A stretch of 19,436 nt of DNA from NCBI GenBank assembly GCA_031264825.1, contig JAISDL010000014.1:1-19436 (forward strand), given 5' to 3'. Below are positions 1 through 7,164 of this stretch, in pieces (positions within the stretch are counted from its first letter, which is position 1; the number at the start of each line of letters is the position of its first letter). The notes under the pieces are model-generated. The model had not been told where the DNA came from, searched no databases, and was given only the letters and a program-made list of their open reading frames with translations. The DNA comes from Accumulibacter sp. Lineage in GTDB: Bacteria > Pseudomonadota > Gammaproteobacteria > Burkholderiales > Rhodocyclaceae. The translations under genes and the position numbers were made by a program.

Positions 1-50
1 GGGGGTGCTTGGCCGAGGTGGCGGGTTACAGGCATTTGCTCTTTGCGTAA
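1..50 (+). CDS. C-terminal tail of an unidentified plus-strand gene (partial)
   Basis: Reading from base 3 gives an open frame of 15 codons ending in TAA at 48-50, with a protein end of GCLAEVAGYRHLLFA. Twelve of the 15 third positions are G or C, as in the real genes of this window, whereas the competing frame that starts at base 2 has poor third-position GC. The stop is followed at once by a plus-strand intrinsic terminator, which is what a true gene end would show. The fragment is too short to assign a family. The gene converges on the feoB-like gene. Only the end is visible, so the call rests on codon bias plus the terminator. Confidence 0.4.
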   Translation, partial: GCLAEVAGYRHLLFA

Positions 51-51
51 T

Positions 52-84
52 TCATCGCGGCGTCATTGTCGGCGATGATTTTTT
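52..84 (+). terminator. Intrinsic terminator after the 5' edge gene
   Basis: TCATCGC (52-58) pairs perfectly with GCGATGA (72-78), with a 13-nt loop, followed directly by six T residues (79-84). There is no T run on the other strand, so it serves the plus-strand gene ending at base 50 rather than the feoB-like gene ending at 133 on the minus strand. Confidence 0.6.
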
Positions 85-132
85 GCGCCCAAATCCCGGG
101 TTGTTTCACACTAAGCTATAGAGGGTGCGTCT

Positions 133-2199
133 TCACAGCATTGCGCGCGCGAGTTCGAGCACGGCGCGCGAGGCGCCGGCGACGAGTAGCGCGGCGGCAA
201 AGGATACCGCCGCCGAGAACCAGGCTTCCTTGCGCCCGAGCATTTTGTGCATGACGGCGAAAGTCGATACGCAAGGGACGTAAAGCGTCAAAAATACGAG
301 GAAGGTGAATATCTGGACGGAATCGAGCAAGGCGGAGATTTCGTCGGTCCCGAGCGCCTGATAGACCATCAAAAGCGACAATTCCTTGCGCAGCACGCCG
401 AAGAGGATCGGAACGCCGAGGTTTTGGGGAAGATTCAGGCACCAGACGGTGACCGGCGTCAGCGCCGCGTTGATCGCGGCGTCCGCGCCGAAGTGGCTCA
501 GCAGCGCCAGGACGACGCTGCCGACGACCAGAAGCGGCGCGACGATCGTCATGATGTCTTCGCTGCGCTGCCAGGTCTTTTTGAACAGCGTCGTCCATGC
601 CGGAATCGAGTACGGCGGGATCGGCTGTATCATTCCGGGTGTCGTGTCGGAGTAGTGGCGCGTCAGCAATTTCCCGATCAACGCGATCGTCAGCATCGTC
701 AGGCCGAGGATGGCGAAAACGCCGACTCCGCCCAGGTATTTTCCGCCGATGGCGAGGATGATCGCCGAGCGCGCCGAACACGGAACGAAAGAAACCAGGA
801 TCGAAGCGACGACGCGGTCGCGCTTGGAGCCGGTCGCCGCCGCCGCTGAAATCGCGGGGACGTTGCAGCCCAGGCCGATCAGGAAAGGAACGGCGATGTC
901 GCCGTGGAGGCCGATGTGGTGAAATCCGCGGTCGACGACGAAGGCGATGCGATACAGGACGCCGGATTCTTCGAGAAGAACGAGCAGGAACGCCAGCGGC
1001 AGCATATACGGGACGACGATTCCGACGAGTCCGGCCAAACTGTCGGCGATCGCGCGTCCGACGACGCCCGGTGTCGAGGTCGGGCGCCATTCCTGGATCC
1101 ACGCCGTGAGCCGCGCCGAGGTGTGCAAGTCGAGGAAGGCGCTGATCTCGAAGACGAGCAAGAGGACGAGGGCGAAGACGACCAGGCTGCCGATCAGCCC
1201 CCAGCGCGGATGCAGGAAGAAGGTGTCCAGCCAGTATTGCGCGTCCTTCGACGCCTTGACCCCGCGAAATCCGCGCAAATACGTGACCGACTCGAAAAGC
1301 ATCGCGGCGCGATGGTGGCGGTCGGCGTGGATTTCTTCGGGCAAGGCGCGCGGGAGTTTCTTTTCGGCGACCAGGCAGGCGTCGGAAAAGTCCGGCGTCA
1401 GCGCGGGAAAGCCCGAAGCGAGCAGTTCCAGGAAGTAGGCGTCGTTTTCGGCAAGGCGCGAAAGCACGAAGGCGCGCGGAAGCCGGAAAAATTCGTCGGC
1501 ATCGACGCGCGAGACGAGGGCGTCGAGCGTCCGCAGGCTCTCGGCGATATGCGGAGACGCCGGCAACGGCAGCAAGCAGGTTTTTTCGCGCGCGATCCGG
1601 ATCGCCGCTTCGAAAAGTTCGGAAAGCCCCTTGCCCATGTAGGCGACCGTCGGGATGACCGGGATGCCGAGCCGTTCGCTCAGGACTCTGACGTTGATGA
1701 AGAGTCCCCGCGCGTGCGCTTCGTCGGCGCGGTTCAGCGCGATGAGCATCGGTCGGCCGAGGCTGGCGAGTTCGAGCGTCAATTCGAGGTCTTTTTGCAG
1801 CGTCGTCGCGTCGACGACCTGGATCAGGACGTCGGGGGCTTTCGCCGCGATCGCGGGAATGTCGCCTTCACGCGAGGCGCAAGGCGGCGGTCGATCTCCC
1901 CAGAGGAGGTAGCGCAGGACGGCGTGCTCTTGTGGGGTCGATGCCTGCAAGGACGCGATCGGCGAAAGGTCGATCAAGGCCATCTGGTCGAGTCCCACGT
2001 CGACGACGCATTCCTGATACACGTCGCCGGCGGATTCGAGGTGCTTCGCACGCATCGCGGGGCTCGCGGCATTTTTGAAGATGGTCGTTTTGCCGACGTT
2101 GTAGTGTCCGATGAGCGCGACGCGCGGCCTTTTTTCACCGCGAAGCAAGGGACCGTGAAGCGGAATCGTTTTTTGCGGCGGGTCGGATTTTTTCGTCAT
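133..2199 (-). CDS. feoB: FeoB-like ferrous iron transporter / GTPase membrane protein
   Basis: This 688-residue inner-membrane protein resembles FeoB, which imports Fe(II) using an N-terminal G-protein domain and a Gate/Nucleoside-type permease core. The G1 loop is GHYNVGKTT (31-39) and G4 is NRAD (156-159). The permease signatures are GCNVPAI (444-450), PCSAR (473-477), FGVLRKE (600-606) and YVPC (640-643), with about eight hydrophobic segments from residue 333 to the end. It is shorter than typical FeoB (about 750-770), and its G3 element reads DLSP (77-80) where FeoB normally has DLPG, so the switch II glycine is missing. No feoA or feoC is adjacent. It follows folK by 37 nt and probably shares its transcript. 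The ATG at 2199 is the natural start, although no Shine-Dalgarno is evident. The family is clear; the substrate and GTPase activity are inferred. Confidence 0.88.
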   Translation of the reverse strand: MTKKSDPPQKTIPLHGPLLRGEKRPRVALIGHYNVGKTTIFKNAASPAMRAKHLESAGDVYQECVVDVGLDQMALIDLSPIASLQASTPQEHAVLRYLLWGDRPPPCASREGDIPAIAAKAPDVLIQVVDATTLQKDLELTLELASLGRPMLIALNRADEAHARGLFINVRVLSERLGIPVIPTVAYMGKGLSELFEAAIRIAREKTCLLPLPASPHIAESLRTLDALVSRVDADEFFRLPRAFVLSRLAENDAYFLELLASGFPALTPDFSDACLVAEKKLPRALPEEIHADRHHRAAMLFESVTYLRGFRGVKASKDAQYWLDTFFLHPRWGLIGSLVVFALVLLLVFEISAFLDLHTSARLTAWIQEWRPTSTPGVVGRAIADSLAGLVGIVVPYMLPLAFLLVLLEESGVLYRIAFVVDRGFHHIGLHGDIAVPFLIGLGCNVPAISAAAATGSKRDRVVASILVSFVPCSARSAIILAIGGKYLGGVGVFAILGLTMLTIALIGKLLTRHYSDTTPGMIQPIPPYSIPAWTTLFKKTWQRSEDIMTIVAPLLVVGSVVLALLSHFGADAAINAALTPVTVWCLNLPQNLGVPILFGVLRKELSLLMVYQALGTDEISALLDSVQIFTFLVFLTLYVPCVSTFAVMHKMLGRKEAWFSAAVSFAAALLVAGASRAVLELARAML

Positions 2200-2236
2200 G
2201 GACGTGCAAAAAGGCCGCGACTTCCCGGTCTATGCA

Positions 2237-2719
2237 TTATGCCGCGATTCTATCGACGCGCTGCAAGCGTGTCGCCGTCCGCCACGCAGCCGCGTCGCCG
2301 CGACCGGGAATCCGGCAGTCCGGGGTGATTTCGACGAGCGGCGCGAGGACGAAGGCGCGCAAGTGCATGCGCGGGTGGGGGAGTTGAAGCCGCGGCGTGT
2401 CGACGCTGCACCCGCCGTGCAGCAGAAGGTCGAGGTCGAGCGTACGCGGCGCGTGGCGGTAATCGCGCCGGCGACCGAAACGCGCTTCGAGGAGAAAGAG
2501 TTCTTCGAGCATTTCCAGCGGTTCGAGCCGCGTTTCGAGCGCGGAGACCGCGTTGATGAAATCCGGCTGCCCCCGGATTCCGACCGGCGCGGTACGGTAG
2601 AGCGACGACGCGCGCAAGAGCCGCGATTCGCGCAAACCGGCGAGCGCGTCGAGCGCTTTTACGATTTGCGCGACGGGGTCGCCCAGATTGGCGCCGAGCG
2701 CAACGTGCGCGAGCGTCAT
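2237..2719 (-). CDS. folK: 2-amino-4-hydroxy-6-hydroxymethyldihydropteridine pyrophosphokinase
   Basis: FolK transfers pyrophosphate from ATP to 6-hydroxymethyl-7,8-dihydropterin in cytosolic folate synthesis. The 160-residue product has the usual HPPK length and landmarks: an N-terminal VALGANLGDP (7-16), the substrate-binding region YRTAPVGIRGQPDFINAV (41-58), RTLDLDLLL (92-100) with the two Mg-binding aspartates, and LPHPRMHLRAFVLAPL (113-128). The reading frame stays open well upstream inside pcnB, but homology begins at the ATG at 2719, eight nt after the pcnB stop, so that start is chosen. A GGTGGA sequence about 13 nt upstream is a possible ribosome site, and it lies inside the pcnB-end hairpin at 2730-2759. 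The pcnB-folK order is common in betaproteobacteria. Confidence 0.95.
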   Translation of the reverse strand: MTLAHVALGANLGDPVAQIVKALDALAGLRESRLLRASSLYRTAPVGIRGQPDFINAVSALETRLEPLEMLEELFLLEARFGRRRDYRHAPRTLDLDLLLHGGCSVDTPRLQLPHPRMHLRAFVLAPLVEITPDCRIPGRGDAAAWRTATRLQRVDRIAA

Positions 2720-2727
2720 CGGCAAGG

Positions 2728-2769
2728 TCAATCCACCGAATCTGCGGATTCGGTGGATTCCACGGATTC
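2728..2769 (-). repeat. GAATCC word repeat with 13-bp hairpin at the end of pcnB
   Basis: On the minus strand, three tandem 9-nt units of the form GAATCCNNN (2769-2743) run into inverted copies that include the pcnB stop codon. AATCCACCGAATC (2730-2742) and GATTCGGTGGATT (2747-2759) are perfect 13-bp arms around a 4-nt loop. The repeat encodes the last residues of PcnB (ESVESTESADSVD) and its TGA, and it lies immediately before the folK start. There is no T tract, so it is not a simple terminator. It could affect folK translation or protect the mRNA. Confidence 0.75.
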
Positions 2770-4140
2770 CGGGCGGTCGGCAGGCGTCGCGGAGCGCCGT
2801 CTGCGGCGGCGGCGCCTGGGGCGCTCTCCGACCGGAGAGGACGAGAGCATTTCGGCGCGCAGCGCTGCGTCGCCGTCGAGAAAATCCGTCCACCAACGAC
2901 CGACTTCGGCGGGCACGTCGCCGGATTCGACGCGGAGCAGCAAAAAATCGTACGCGGCGCGAAAACGCGAGCGCTCGATCAAGGCGTAGGGCCGCTTGCC
3001 GCTGCGCTGCTCGAAGCGCGGCTGGATCGACCAGATGTCCCGAATGTCGCCGGCGACGCGGCGCGTGATCGCGAGTTTGTCCGCTTGGTGGTCGAGAACG
3101 GAATTCATCGCCTGGAAGAGCGACGGAAACGGCGCTTCTCCGGCGTTTTTCAGCGTCTCCCATTCGTTGAGGACTTCGTGCCAGAGCATCGCGCCGAACA
3201 GAAACGCCGGCGATACCGGTTTTTTGTCGCGTACGCGTTGGTCGGTATTCAAAAGCGCCGCGCGGATGAAGCGTTCGCCGCGCAGGTCGTCGAGCGACGA
3301 ATCGAGGAGCGGCAGCAAGGCTTTGTGCAGGCCCTCGGAACGCAGGTTTTCGAGGCAATCGACGGCGCGCCCCGACATCAGAAGTTTCAGGACTTCGTCC
3401 ATCAGGCGCGCGGAAGGAACGTTGCCGATCAAGGGCGCGAGTTCGCGGAGCGGTTTTCGCGCGTCCGGGTCGATCGAAAAGCCGAGTTTCGCCGCGAGGC
3501 GCACGCCGCGAAGCATGCGAACGGGGTCTTCGCGGTAACGCGTTCCGGCGTCGCCGATCGTACGCAGACGCTTTTCCTTGAGGTCGGCGACGCCGTCGTG
3601 GAAATCGACGATCGTTTCGGCGACCGGGTCGAAATAGAGCGCGTTGATCGTGAAATCGCGCCGCGCGGCGTCTTCCTTGTGGCTGCCGAAAACGTTGTCG
3701 CGCAGGAGACGCCCGTGGCTGTCGGTCGGTGCTTTCGACCCGCCGGACTGGTGGCCGCGGAAGGTCGTGACTTCGACGGTCTCGGAACCCATCATGACGT
3801 GAACGATCTGGAAACGGCGTCCGATGATGCGCGAGCGGCGGAAGCATTGGCGCACTTCTTCGGGCGTCGCGTCGGTCGCCACGTCGTAATCCTTCGGGCG
3901 TTCGCCGACCAAGAGGTCGCGGACCGCGCCGCCGACGATGAAAGCGTGGTAGCCGCGCTGTTGCAAGGTCTCCACGGTGCGAAGGCTGCCGGCGCTGATG
4001 AGTTCGCGGCGGATTCCGTATTTTTTCGCGTCGAGGACGACGCCGTTGCGGCGCGTTTTTCCGGAACGGCCGAAGAGGCGCGCGACGAATTTTTTGAGGG
4101 TGTCGCGTTTGATCAGCGACGGCGTGAAAGAACGCATCAT
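2728..4140 (-). CDS. pcnB: Poly(A) polymerase I
   Basis: PcnB adds 3' poly(A) tails to RNA and promotes decay. It belongs to the class II nucleotidyltransferases with the CCA-adding enzymes. In the 470-residue product, VGGAVRDLL (69-77) is followed by the catalytic aspartates of KDYDVATDATPEEVR (83-97), the third acidic residue is likely in ETVEVTTFRG (120-129), and RRDFTINALYFDP (160-172) and REDPVRMLRGVRLAAKLGF (203-221) mark the polymerase rather than the CCA enzyme. The C-terminus has a run of eight arginines, as in many PcnB proteins, and then an odd SVEST/ESADSVD tail encoded by a DNA repeat. The ATG at 4140 overlaps the TGA of the HAD gene (ATGATGA); the frame upstream of it is antisense-like shadow within that gene. 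Translational coupling is likely. Confidence 0.93.
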   Translation of the reverse strand: MMRSFTPSLIKRDTLKKFVARLFGRSGKTRRNGVVLDAKKYGIRRELISAGSLRTVETLQQRGYHAFIVGGAVRDLLVGERPKDYDVATDATPEEVRQCFRRSRIIGRRFQIVHVMMGSETVEVTTFRGHQSGGSKAPTDSHGRLLRDNVFGSHKEDAARRDFTINALYFDPVAETIVDFHDGVADLKEKRLRTIGDAGTRYREDPVRMLRGVRLAAKLGFSIDPDARKPLRELAPLIGNVPSARLMDEVLKLLMSGRAVDCLENLRSEGLHKALLPLLDSSLDDLRGERFIRAALLNTDQRVRDKKPVSPAFLFGAMLWHEVLNEWETLKNAGEAPFPSLFQAMNSVLDHQADKLAITRRVAGDIRDIWSIQPRFEQRSGKRPYALIERSRFRAAYDFLLLRVESGDVPAEVGRWWTDFLDGDAALRAEMLSSSPVGERPRRRRRRRRSATPADRPESVESTESADSVD

Positions 4141-4796
4141 GCTTTGAAGTCCAGTATCGTCCACCCCGAGGTGGTCGCGTGCGCGCGAAGTGTCGCGTCG
4201 GGGTTGACGGCGATCGGGTCGCCGACGGCCGAGAGAAGCGGAAGGTCGTTGAACGAATCGCTGTAGAAGCGGGTCCGCTCGAAGTCGGCGAAGGTCAGCC
4301 CCTGCGATTCGAGCCACGATTCGACGCGAAGGACCTTCCCCTCGCGGAAAGCCGCCGTCCCGCGCGCTTTTCCGGTGAAGCGGCCGTTCTCGATTCCTGC
4401 GATCGTCGCGATCAGGTGCGGAATTTTCAGTTCGCGGCAGATCGGCCCCGTGACGAAGGTATTCGTCGCCGTCACGAGCGCGCACACGTCGCCGCGATGT
4501 TTTTCGACGAGCGCGCGCGCCGTGGGTCCGATCATCGGGCGGATGCGCGTTTCCATGAACTCGGCGTGCCAGGCGAGGAGTTCGGCGCGCGAAGACTCCG
4601 AAAGCGGCCGGAGCTGGAATTCCAGGAATTCGTCGATGTCCAGCGTCCCCGCCTTGTACTGCTCGAAAAAAACGGCGCTCCTCTTCTCGAAGAAGCTCTC
4701 GTCGAGGATACCCTTGTCGACGAGAAAGCGGGTCCATTCGTAGTCGCTGTCGCCGGAAAGCAGCGTGTTGTCGAGGTCGAAAAGCGTCAGTTGCAT
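4137..4796 (-). CDS. HAD-IB family phosphatase
   Basis: This 219-residue cytosolic hydrolase belongs to HAD subfamily IB (SerB/PgpC-like). Motif I is FDLDNTLL with nucleophile D7 and acid D9, motif II is LVTATN (108-112) with its threonine, the motif III lysine is in REGKVLR (K154), and motif IV is YSDSFNDLPLL (178-188) with D180 and D184. The helical cap lies between residues 15 and 85. All catalytic residues are present, so it should be an active Mg-dependent phosphatase; the substrate (phosphoserine, phosphatidylglycerophosphate or another monoester) cannot be told from sequence. The start is 2 nt after the hda stop and the end overlaps pcnB. A HAD-IB gene between hda and pcnB is a recurrent betaproteobacterial arrangement. 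Confidence 0.9.
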   Translation of the reverse strand: MQLTLFDLDNTLLSGDSDYEWTRFLVDKGILDESFFEKRSAVFFEQYKAGTLDIDEFLEFQLRPLSESSRAELLAWHAEFMETRIRPMIGPTARALVEKHRGDVCALVTATNTFVTGPICRELKIPHLIATIAGIENGRFTGKARGTAAFREGKVLRVESWLESQGLTFADFERTRFYSDSFNDLPLLSAVGDPIAVNPDATLRAHATTSGWTILDFKA

Positions 4797-4798
4797 GT

Positions 4799-5464
4799 TC
4801 AGAAAACGGCCTGCGCGCGCAGCATTTCACGGAGCAGCGGCAGCGTGATCGCGCGCTTGTCTTCGAGCGCGCGCTTGTCGAGCGCGATCAGAAGCGAGGA
4901 AAGCGTGCGCATGTCGCGCGGCGCGCGCGAGAGCAGGTAATCGACCGCTTCGTCCGAAAGCGGGATCCCGCGCGCCTGCGCCTGCGCTTTGAGCGCTTCG
5001 CGCTTCTCGTCGTCGGAAAGCGGCGTCAGCCGATACACGAGCCCGGAAGCCAAGCGCGTGCGCAGGTCTTCGCGGAACTTCAGTTCGCGCGGCGTCCGGC
5101 ACGACGCGGTGATCAATCGCCCTCCCGAGACGCGAAGCGCGTTGAAGCGGTTGAACACGGCGATTTGTCCGGCTTCGCTGAGCGCTTCGACGTTGTCGAC
5201 GGCCTGGAAAATGGAGCTTTGCGAGGCTTCGTCGGAGAGCCCCAAGTCGGGGTCGGCGGCGGCGTCGTGGTAAATCGCGCCGCACGCGCGCAGCAAATGC
5301 GTTTTCCCCGAACCCGATTCTCCCCAGAGAAACAAGGAAACCTCGCGGTTTTGCGGCGCGAGCCACGCGGCCAGCCCCGTCAATGCCTCGCCGTTTTCGC
5401 CCGCGATAAAATTGTCGAGGCGCGGCGGGTTTTCGAGGAGAATATCGAGTAAGAGTTGGCGCAT
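4799..5464 (-). CDS. hda: Hda, DnaA regulatory inactivator (DnaA-like AAA+ ATPase)
   Basis: Hda binds the DNA polymerase sliding clamp and stimulates ATP hydrolysis by DnaA, which prevents over-initiation of replication. The 221-residue protein has an N-terminal clamp-binding-like segment MRQLLLDI, Walker A GESGSGKTHLL (48-58), an AVDNVEAL Walker B/sensor region (88-95), FNRFNALRVSGGRLI (104-118), and an arginine-rich box VII-type segment, EDLRTRLASGL (132-142). It lacks the DNA-binding domain IV of DnaA. The frame extends 27 codons upstream, but family homology starts at MRQLLLDILLENPP, so the ATG at 5464 is chosen; it has no clear Shine-Dalgarno. The gene is divergent from purM and heads the run hda-HAD-pcnB-folK-feoB. 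Confidence 0.93.
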   Translation of the reverse strand: MRQLLLDILLENPPRLDNFIAGENGEALTGLAAWLAPQNREVSLFLWGESGSGKTHLLRACGAIYHDAAADPDLGLSDEASQSSIFQAVDNVEALSEAGQIAVFNRFNALRVSGGRLITASCRTPRELKFREDLRTRLASGLVYRLTPLSDDEKREALKAQAQARGIPLSDEAVDYLLSRAPRDMRTLSSLLIALDKRALEDKRAITLPLLREMLRAQAVF

Positions 5465-5470
5465 GAAAAT

Positions 5471-5488
5471 TCGCGTGTTCGCACGCGA
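5471..5488 (-). promoter_or_regulatory. Hairpin in the hda leader
   Basis: TCGCGTG (5471-5477) and CACGCGA (5482-5488) form a perfect 7-bp stem with a 4-nt loop (TTCG on the plus strand, CGAA in the hda mRNA). It lies seven nt upstream of the hda ATG, where a ribosome site would normally be, so it could limit hda translation or be an operator. Only the structure is seen; the role is inferred. Confidence 0.45.
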
Positions 5489-5503
5489 GAAAAACATTTC
5501 GGA

Positions 5504-5509
5504 TAGAAT
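5504..5509 (+). promoter_or_regulatory. purM: Candidate -10 box for purM
   Basis: TAGAAT lies 82 nt before the purM ATG, facing purM. No good -35 is found at 16-18 nt spacing, so this is tentative. It mirrors the TAGAAT for hda on the other strand. Confidence 0.3.
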
Positions 5510-5535
5510 CGGGTAGCTTTCAGACAGCGGCGTGC

Positions 5536-5544
5536 ATTCTACCA
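5536..5544 (-). promoter_or_regulatory. hda: Candidate extended -10 promoter for hda
   Basis: On the minus strand this reads TGGTAGAAT, an extended -10 element (TGn plus a five-of-six match to TATAAT). A weak AAAACA sits 18 nt upstream. Transcription would start near 5529 and give a leader of about 65 nt that contains the hairpin at 5471-5488. Confidence 0.4.
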
Positions 5545-5591
5545 TCCCGCGCCGCTGAATGTTTTCTCAGGTTTTGACGGTGATAGATCAA

Positions 5592-6665
5592 ATGACTTCT
5601 CTGGAACGACAATCGCTTTCCTACCGCGACGCCGGCGTCGATATCGACGCCGGGGACGCGCTCGTCGAACGCATCAAACCCTTTGCCCGAAAGACCGCGC
5701 GCGAAGGCGTGCTCGGCGGCTTGGGCGGGTTCGGCGCGCTTTTCGAAATCCCGAAACGTTTCCGCGAGCCGGTGCTCGTCTCCGGTACCGACGGCGTCGG
5801 GACGAAGCTCAAACTCGCGTTCGAACTCGACCGCCACGACGGCGTCGGAATCGACCTCGTCGCGATGAGCGTCAACGACGTGCTCGTCCAGGGCGCGGAA
5901 CCCTTGTTTTTCCTGGACTATTTCGCGTGCGGGAAACTCGACGTCGACAGGGCGGCGACCGTCGTCGAAGGCGTCGCCACGGGGTGCGAGCGCGCCGGCT
6001 GCGCCCTGCTCGGCGGCGAGACGGCCGAAATGCCCGGAATGTACCCCGACGGCGAATACGACCTCGCCGGGTTCGCCGTCGGCGCCGTCGAAAAATCGCG
6101 GATCATTACCGGCGCCGACATCATCCCCGGCGACGTGCTGATCGGCCTGGGTTCGTCCGGCGCGCACTCGAACGGCTTTTCTCTGATACGGAAGATCCTC
6201 GCGCGCGCGCGCGTCGACCTGAATTCGCCTTTCGATTACGGTGCTTCCGACGAAAAAAGCGGCGGAAAGCGCAGCCTCGCCGACGCCGTCATGGCGCCGA
6301 CGCGCATCTACGTGAAACCCGTTCTCGCGCTTTTGGAAAAACTGCGAATCAAGGGAATGGCGCACATCACCGGCGGCGGACTCGTCGAAAACCTGCCGCG
6401 CACGCTGCCCGACAAGTTAAAGGCCGTCGTCGAAAAATCCGCGTGGGAGCGTCCCGCGCTCTTTCGCTGGCTCCAGGAAGAAGGCGGCGTTGCCGAGGCC
6501 GAAATGTGGCGGGTCTTCAACTGCGGCGTCGGCATGGTGCTGATCGTTTCACGCGAAGACGCTTCCGACGCGCGAACATTCCTCGCCGCCCAGGGAGAGA
6601 CGGCGTTCGAGATCGGCGAAGTCGCCGTGCGCGGCGAAGGGGAAGCCCCGACGATCGTCGTGTAA
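5592..6665 (+). CDS. purM: Phosphoribosylformylglycinamidine cyclo-ligase (AIR synthetase)
   Basis: PurM closes the imidazole ring of FGAM with ATP to give AIR, the fifth step of cytosolic purine synthesis. The 357-residue product shows the whole family pattern: LSYRDAGVDIDAGDALVERI (9-28), VSGTDGVGTKLKLAFEL (63-79), MSVNDVLVQGAEPLFFLDY (92-110), CALLGGETAEMPGMYPDGEY (137-156), then GLGSSGAHSNGFSLIRK and HITGGGLVENLPRTLP in the C-terminal half. The frame allows an ATG at 5559, but betaproteobacterial PurM proteins start near the MTS...LSYRDAG segment, and a GGTGA lies 11 nt before the ATG at 5592, so that start is preferred. The gene is divergent from hda, a conserved arrangement. It ends 31 nt from a convergent small gene. 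Confidence 0.96.
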   Translation: MTSLERQSLSYRDAGVDIDAGDALVERIKPFARKTAREGVLGGLGGFGALFEIPKRFREPVLVSGTDGVGTKLKLAFELDRHDGVGIDLVAMSVNDVLVQGAEPLFFLDYFACGKLDVDRAATVVEGVATGCERAGCALLGGETAEMPGMYPDGEYDLAGFAVGAVEKSRIITGADIIPGDVLIGLGSSGAHSNGFSLIRKILARARVDLNSPFDYGASDEKSGGKRSLADAVMAPTRIYVKPVLALLEKLRIKGMAHITGGGLVENLPRTLPDKLKAVVEKSAWERPALFRWLQEEGGVAEAEMWRVFNCGVGMVLIVSREDASDARTFLAAQGETAFEIGEVAVRGEGEAPTIVV

Positions 6666-6696
6666 GCCTTGAATTTTCGCGCTCGTGAAAGGTGAA

Positions 6697-6993
6697 TCAG
6701 GCTTCGCAATCGACGTTGAAGCGCCCGGACACCCTGCGGCGCTCTCCGACGCGCGTATCGAGCAGGACGGGAAGATTGCGTTTGCGCCGGTCGTTCGCGC
6801 GCCTCTTTTCGTCACGCGGCGTTTCGGTGTGCGCGCCCGACTGGCCGTGCGCGTTTTCACCCGAAAAATACGCCGCACCCCGGCGCCGTCCCGGAAAGTC
6901 TCCGACCGGGCCGACCGGCGCGTACAGCGGTTTTTCCGACGGCAACGCGCCGTCGTTCGCTGTGTGTTTGAGTGCTTCAACTGGAATCCACAT
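6697..6993 (-). CDS. Small basic protein of unknown function, Arg-rich with VLLDTR motif
   Basis: This 98-codon minus-strand frame fills most of the gap between purM and the DUF2238 gene. Third codon positions are strongly GC-rich, as in neighbouring genes, and AAGGTG lies 10 nt before the ATG at 6993, so it is likely translated. The first half is rich in Gly, Pro, Ala and Glu (a disordered look). The second half is basic, with RRANDRRKRNLPVLLDTR followed by a cluster of arginines. It has no membrane segment and no signal peptide. The RR-rich segment followed by VLLDTR reminds me of small hypothetical proteins of other betaproteobacteria, but I cannot name a family. Competing plus-strand frames here lack comparable codon bias and a ribosome site. 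Confidence 0.55.
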   Translation of the reverse strand: MWIPVEALKHTANDGALPSEKPLYAPVGPVGDFPGRRRGAAYFSGENAHGQSGAHTETPRDEKRRANDRRKRNLPVLLDTRVGERRRVSGRFNVDCEA

Positions 6994-7102
6994 GGCCGTT
7001 CGACACCTTTTCCTCTGTAAACCTTAACGGCATTTTTCGGGAAAGATTGAGCGCGCGGACTTCGTTCGGCGCGCGTTTCGGAAAGAGAAGGCGCGTCCGC
7101 GA

Positions 7103-7127
7103 CGGCGCCGATTCGCAGGAGGCGCCG
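7103..7127. repeat. Inverted repeat upstream of the DUF2238 gene
   Basis: CGGCGCC (7103-7109) and GGCGCCG (7121-7127) are perfect 7-bp arms 11 nt apart. They lie 12 nt before a TATAAT hexamer, in the -35 region, where an operator could sit. In such GC-rich DNA the match could be chance. Confidence 0.4.
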
Positions 7128-7138
7128 CGAAACCGGCC

Positions 7139-7144
7139 TATAAT
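7139..7144 (+). promoter_or_regulatory. Consensus -10 box (TATAAT) for the DUF2238 gene
   Basis: A perfect TATAAT ends 20 nt before the ATG at 7165. If used, the message would have a leader of only about 13-14 nt, too short for a standard Shine-Dalgarno, and none is seen. The -35 region has no good match and holds the inverted repeat at 7103-7127, which may point to an activator or repressor. Confidence 0.45.
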
Positions 7145-7164
7145 CCCGGAACTCCGCTGCCGCC

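Noticed and set aside
904..2328. Long plus-strand frame (474 codons) opposite the feoB-like gene and folK
   Set aside because: It is an antisense shadow of a GC-rich gene: the product is charged and low-complexity with no motifs, while the minus strand encodes clear families.
6664..6704. AAGCCT...AGGCTT inverted repeat between purM and the small gene
   Set aside because: Only six bp with a 29-nt loop and no T run; not a credible terminator.
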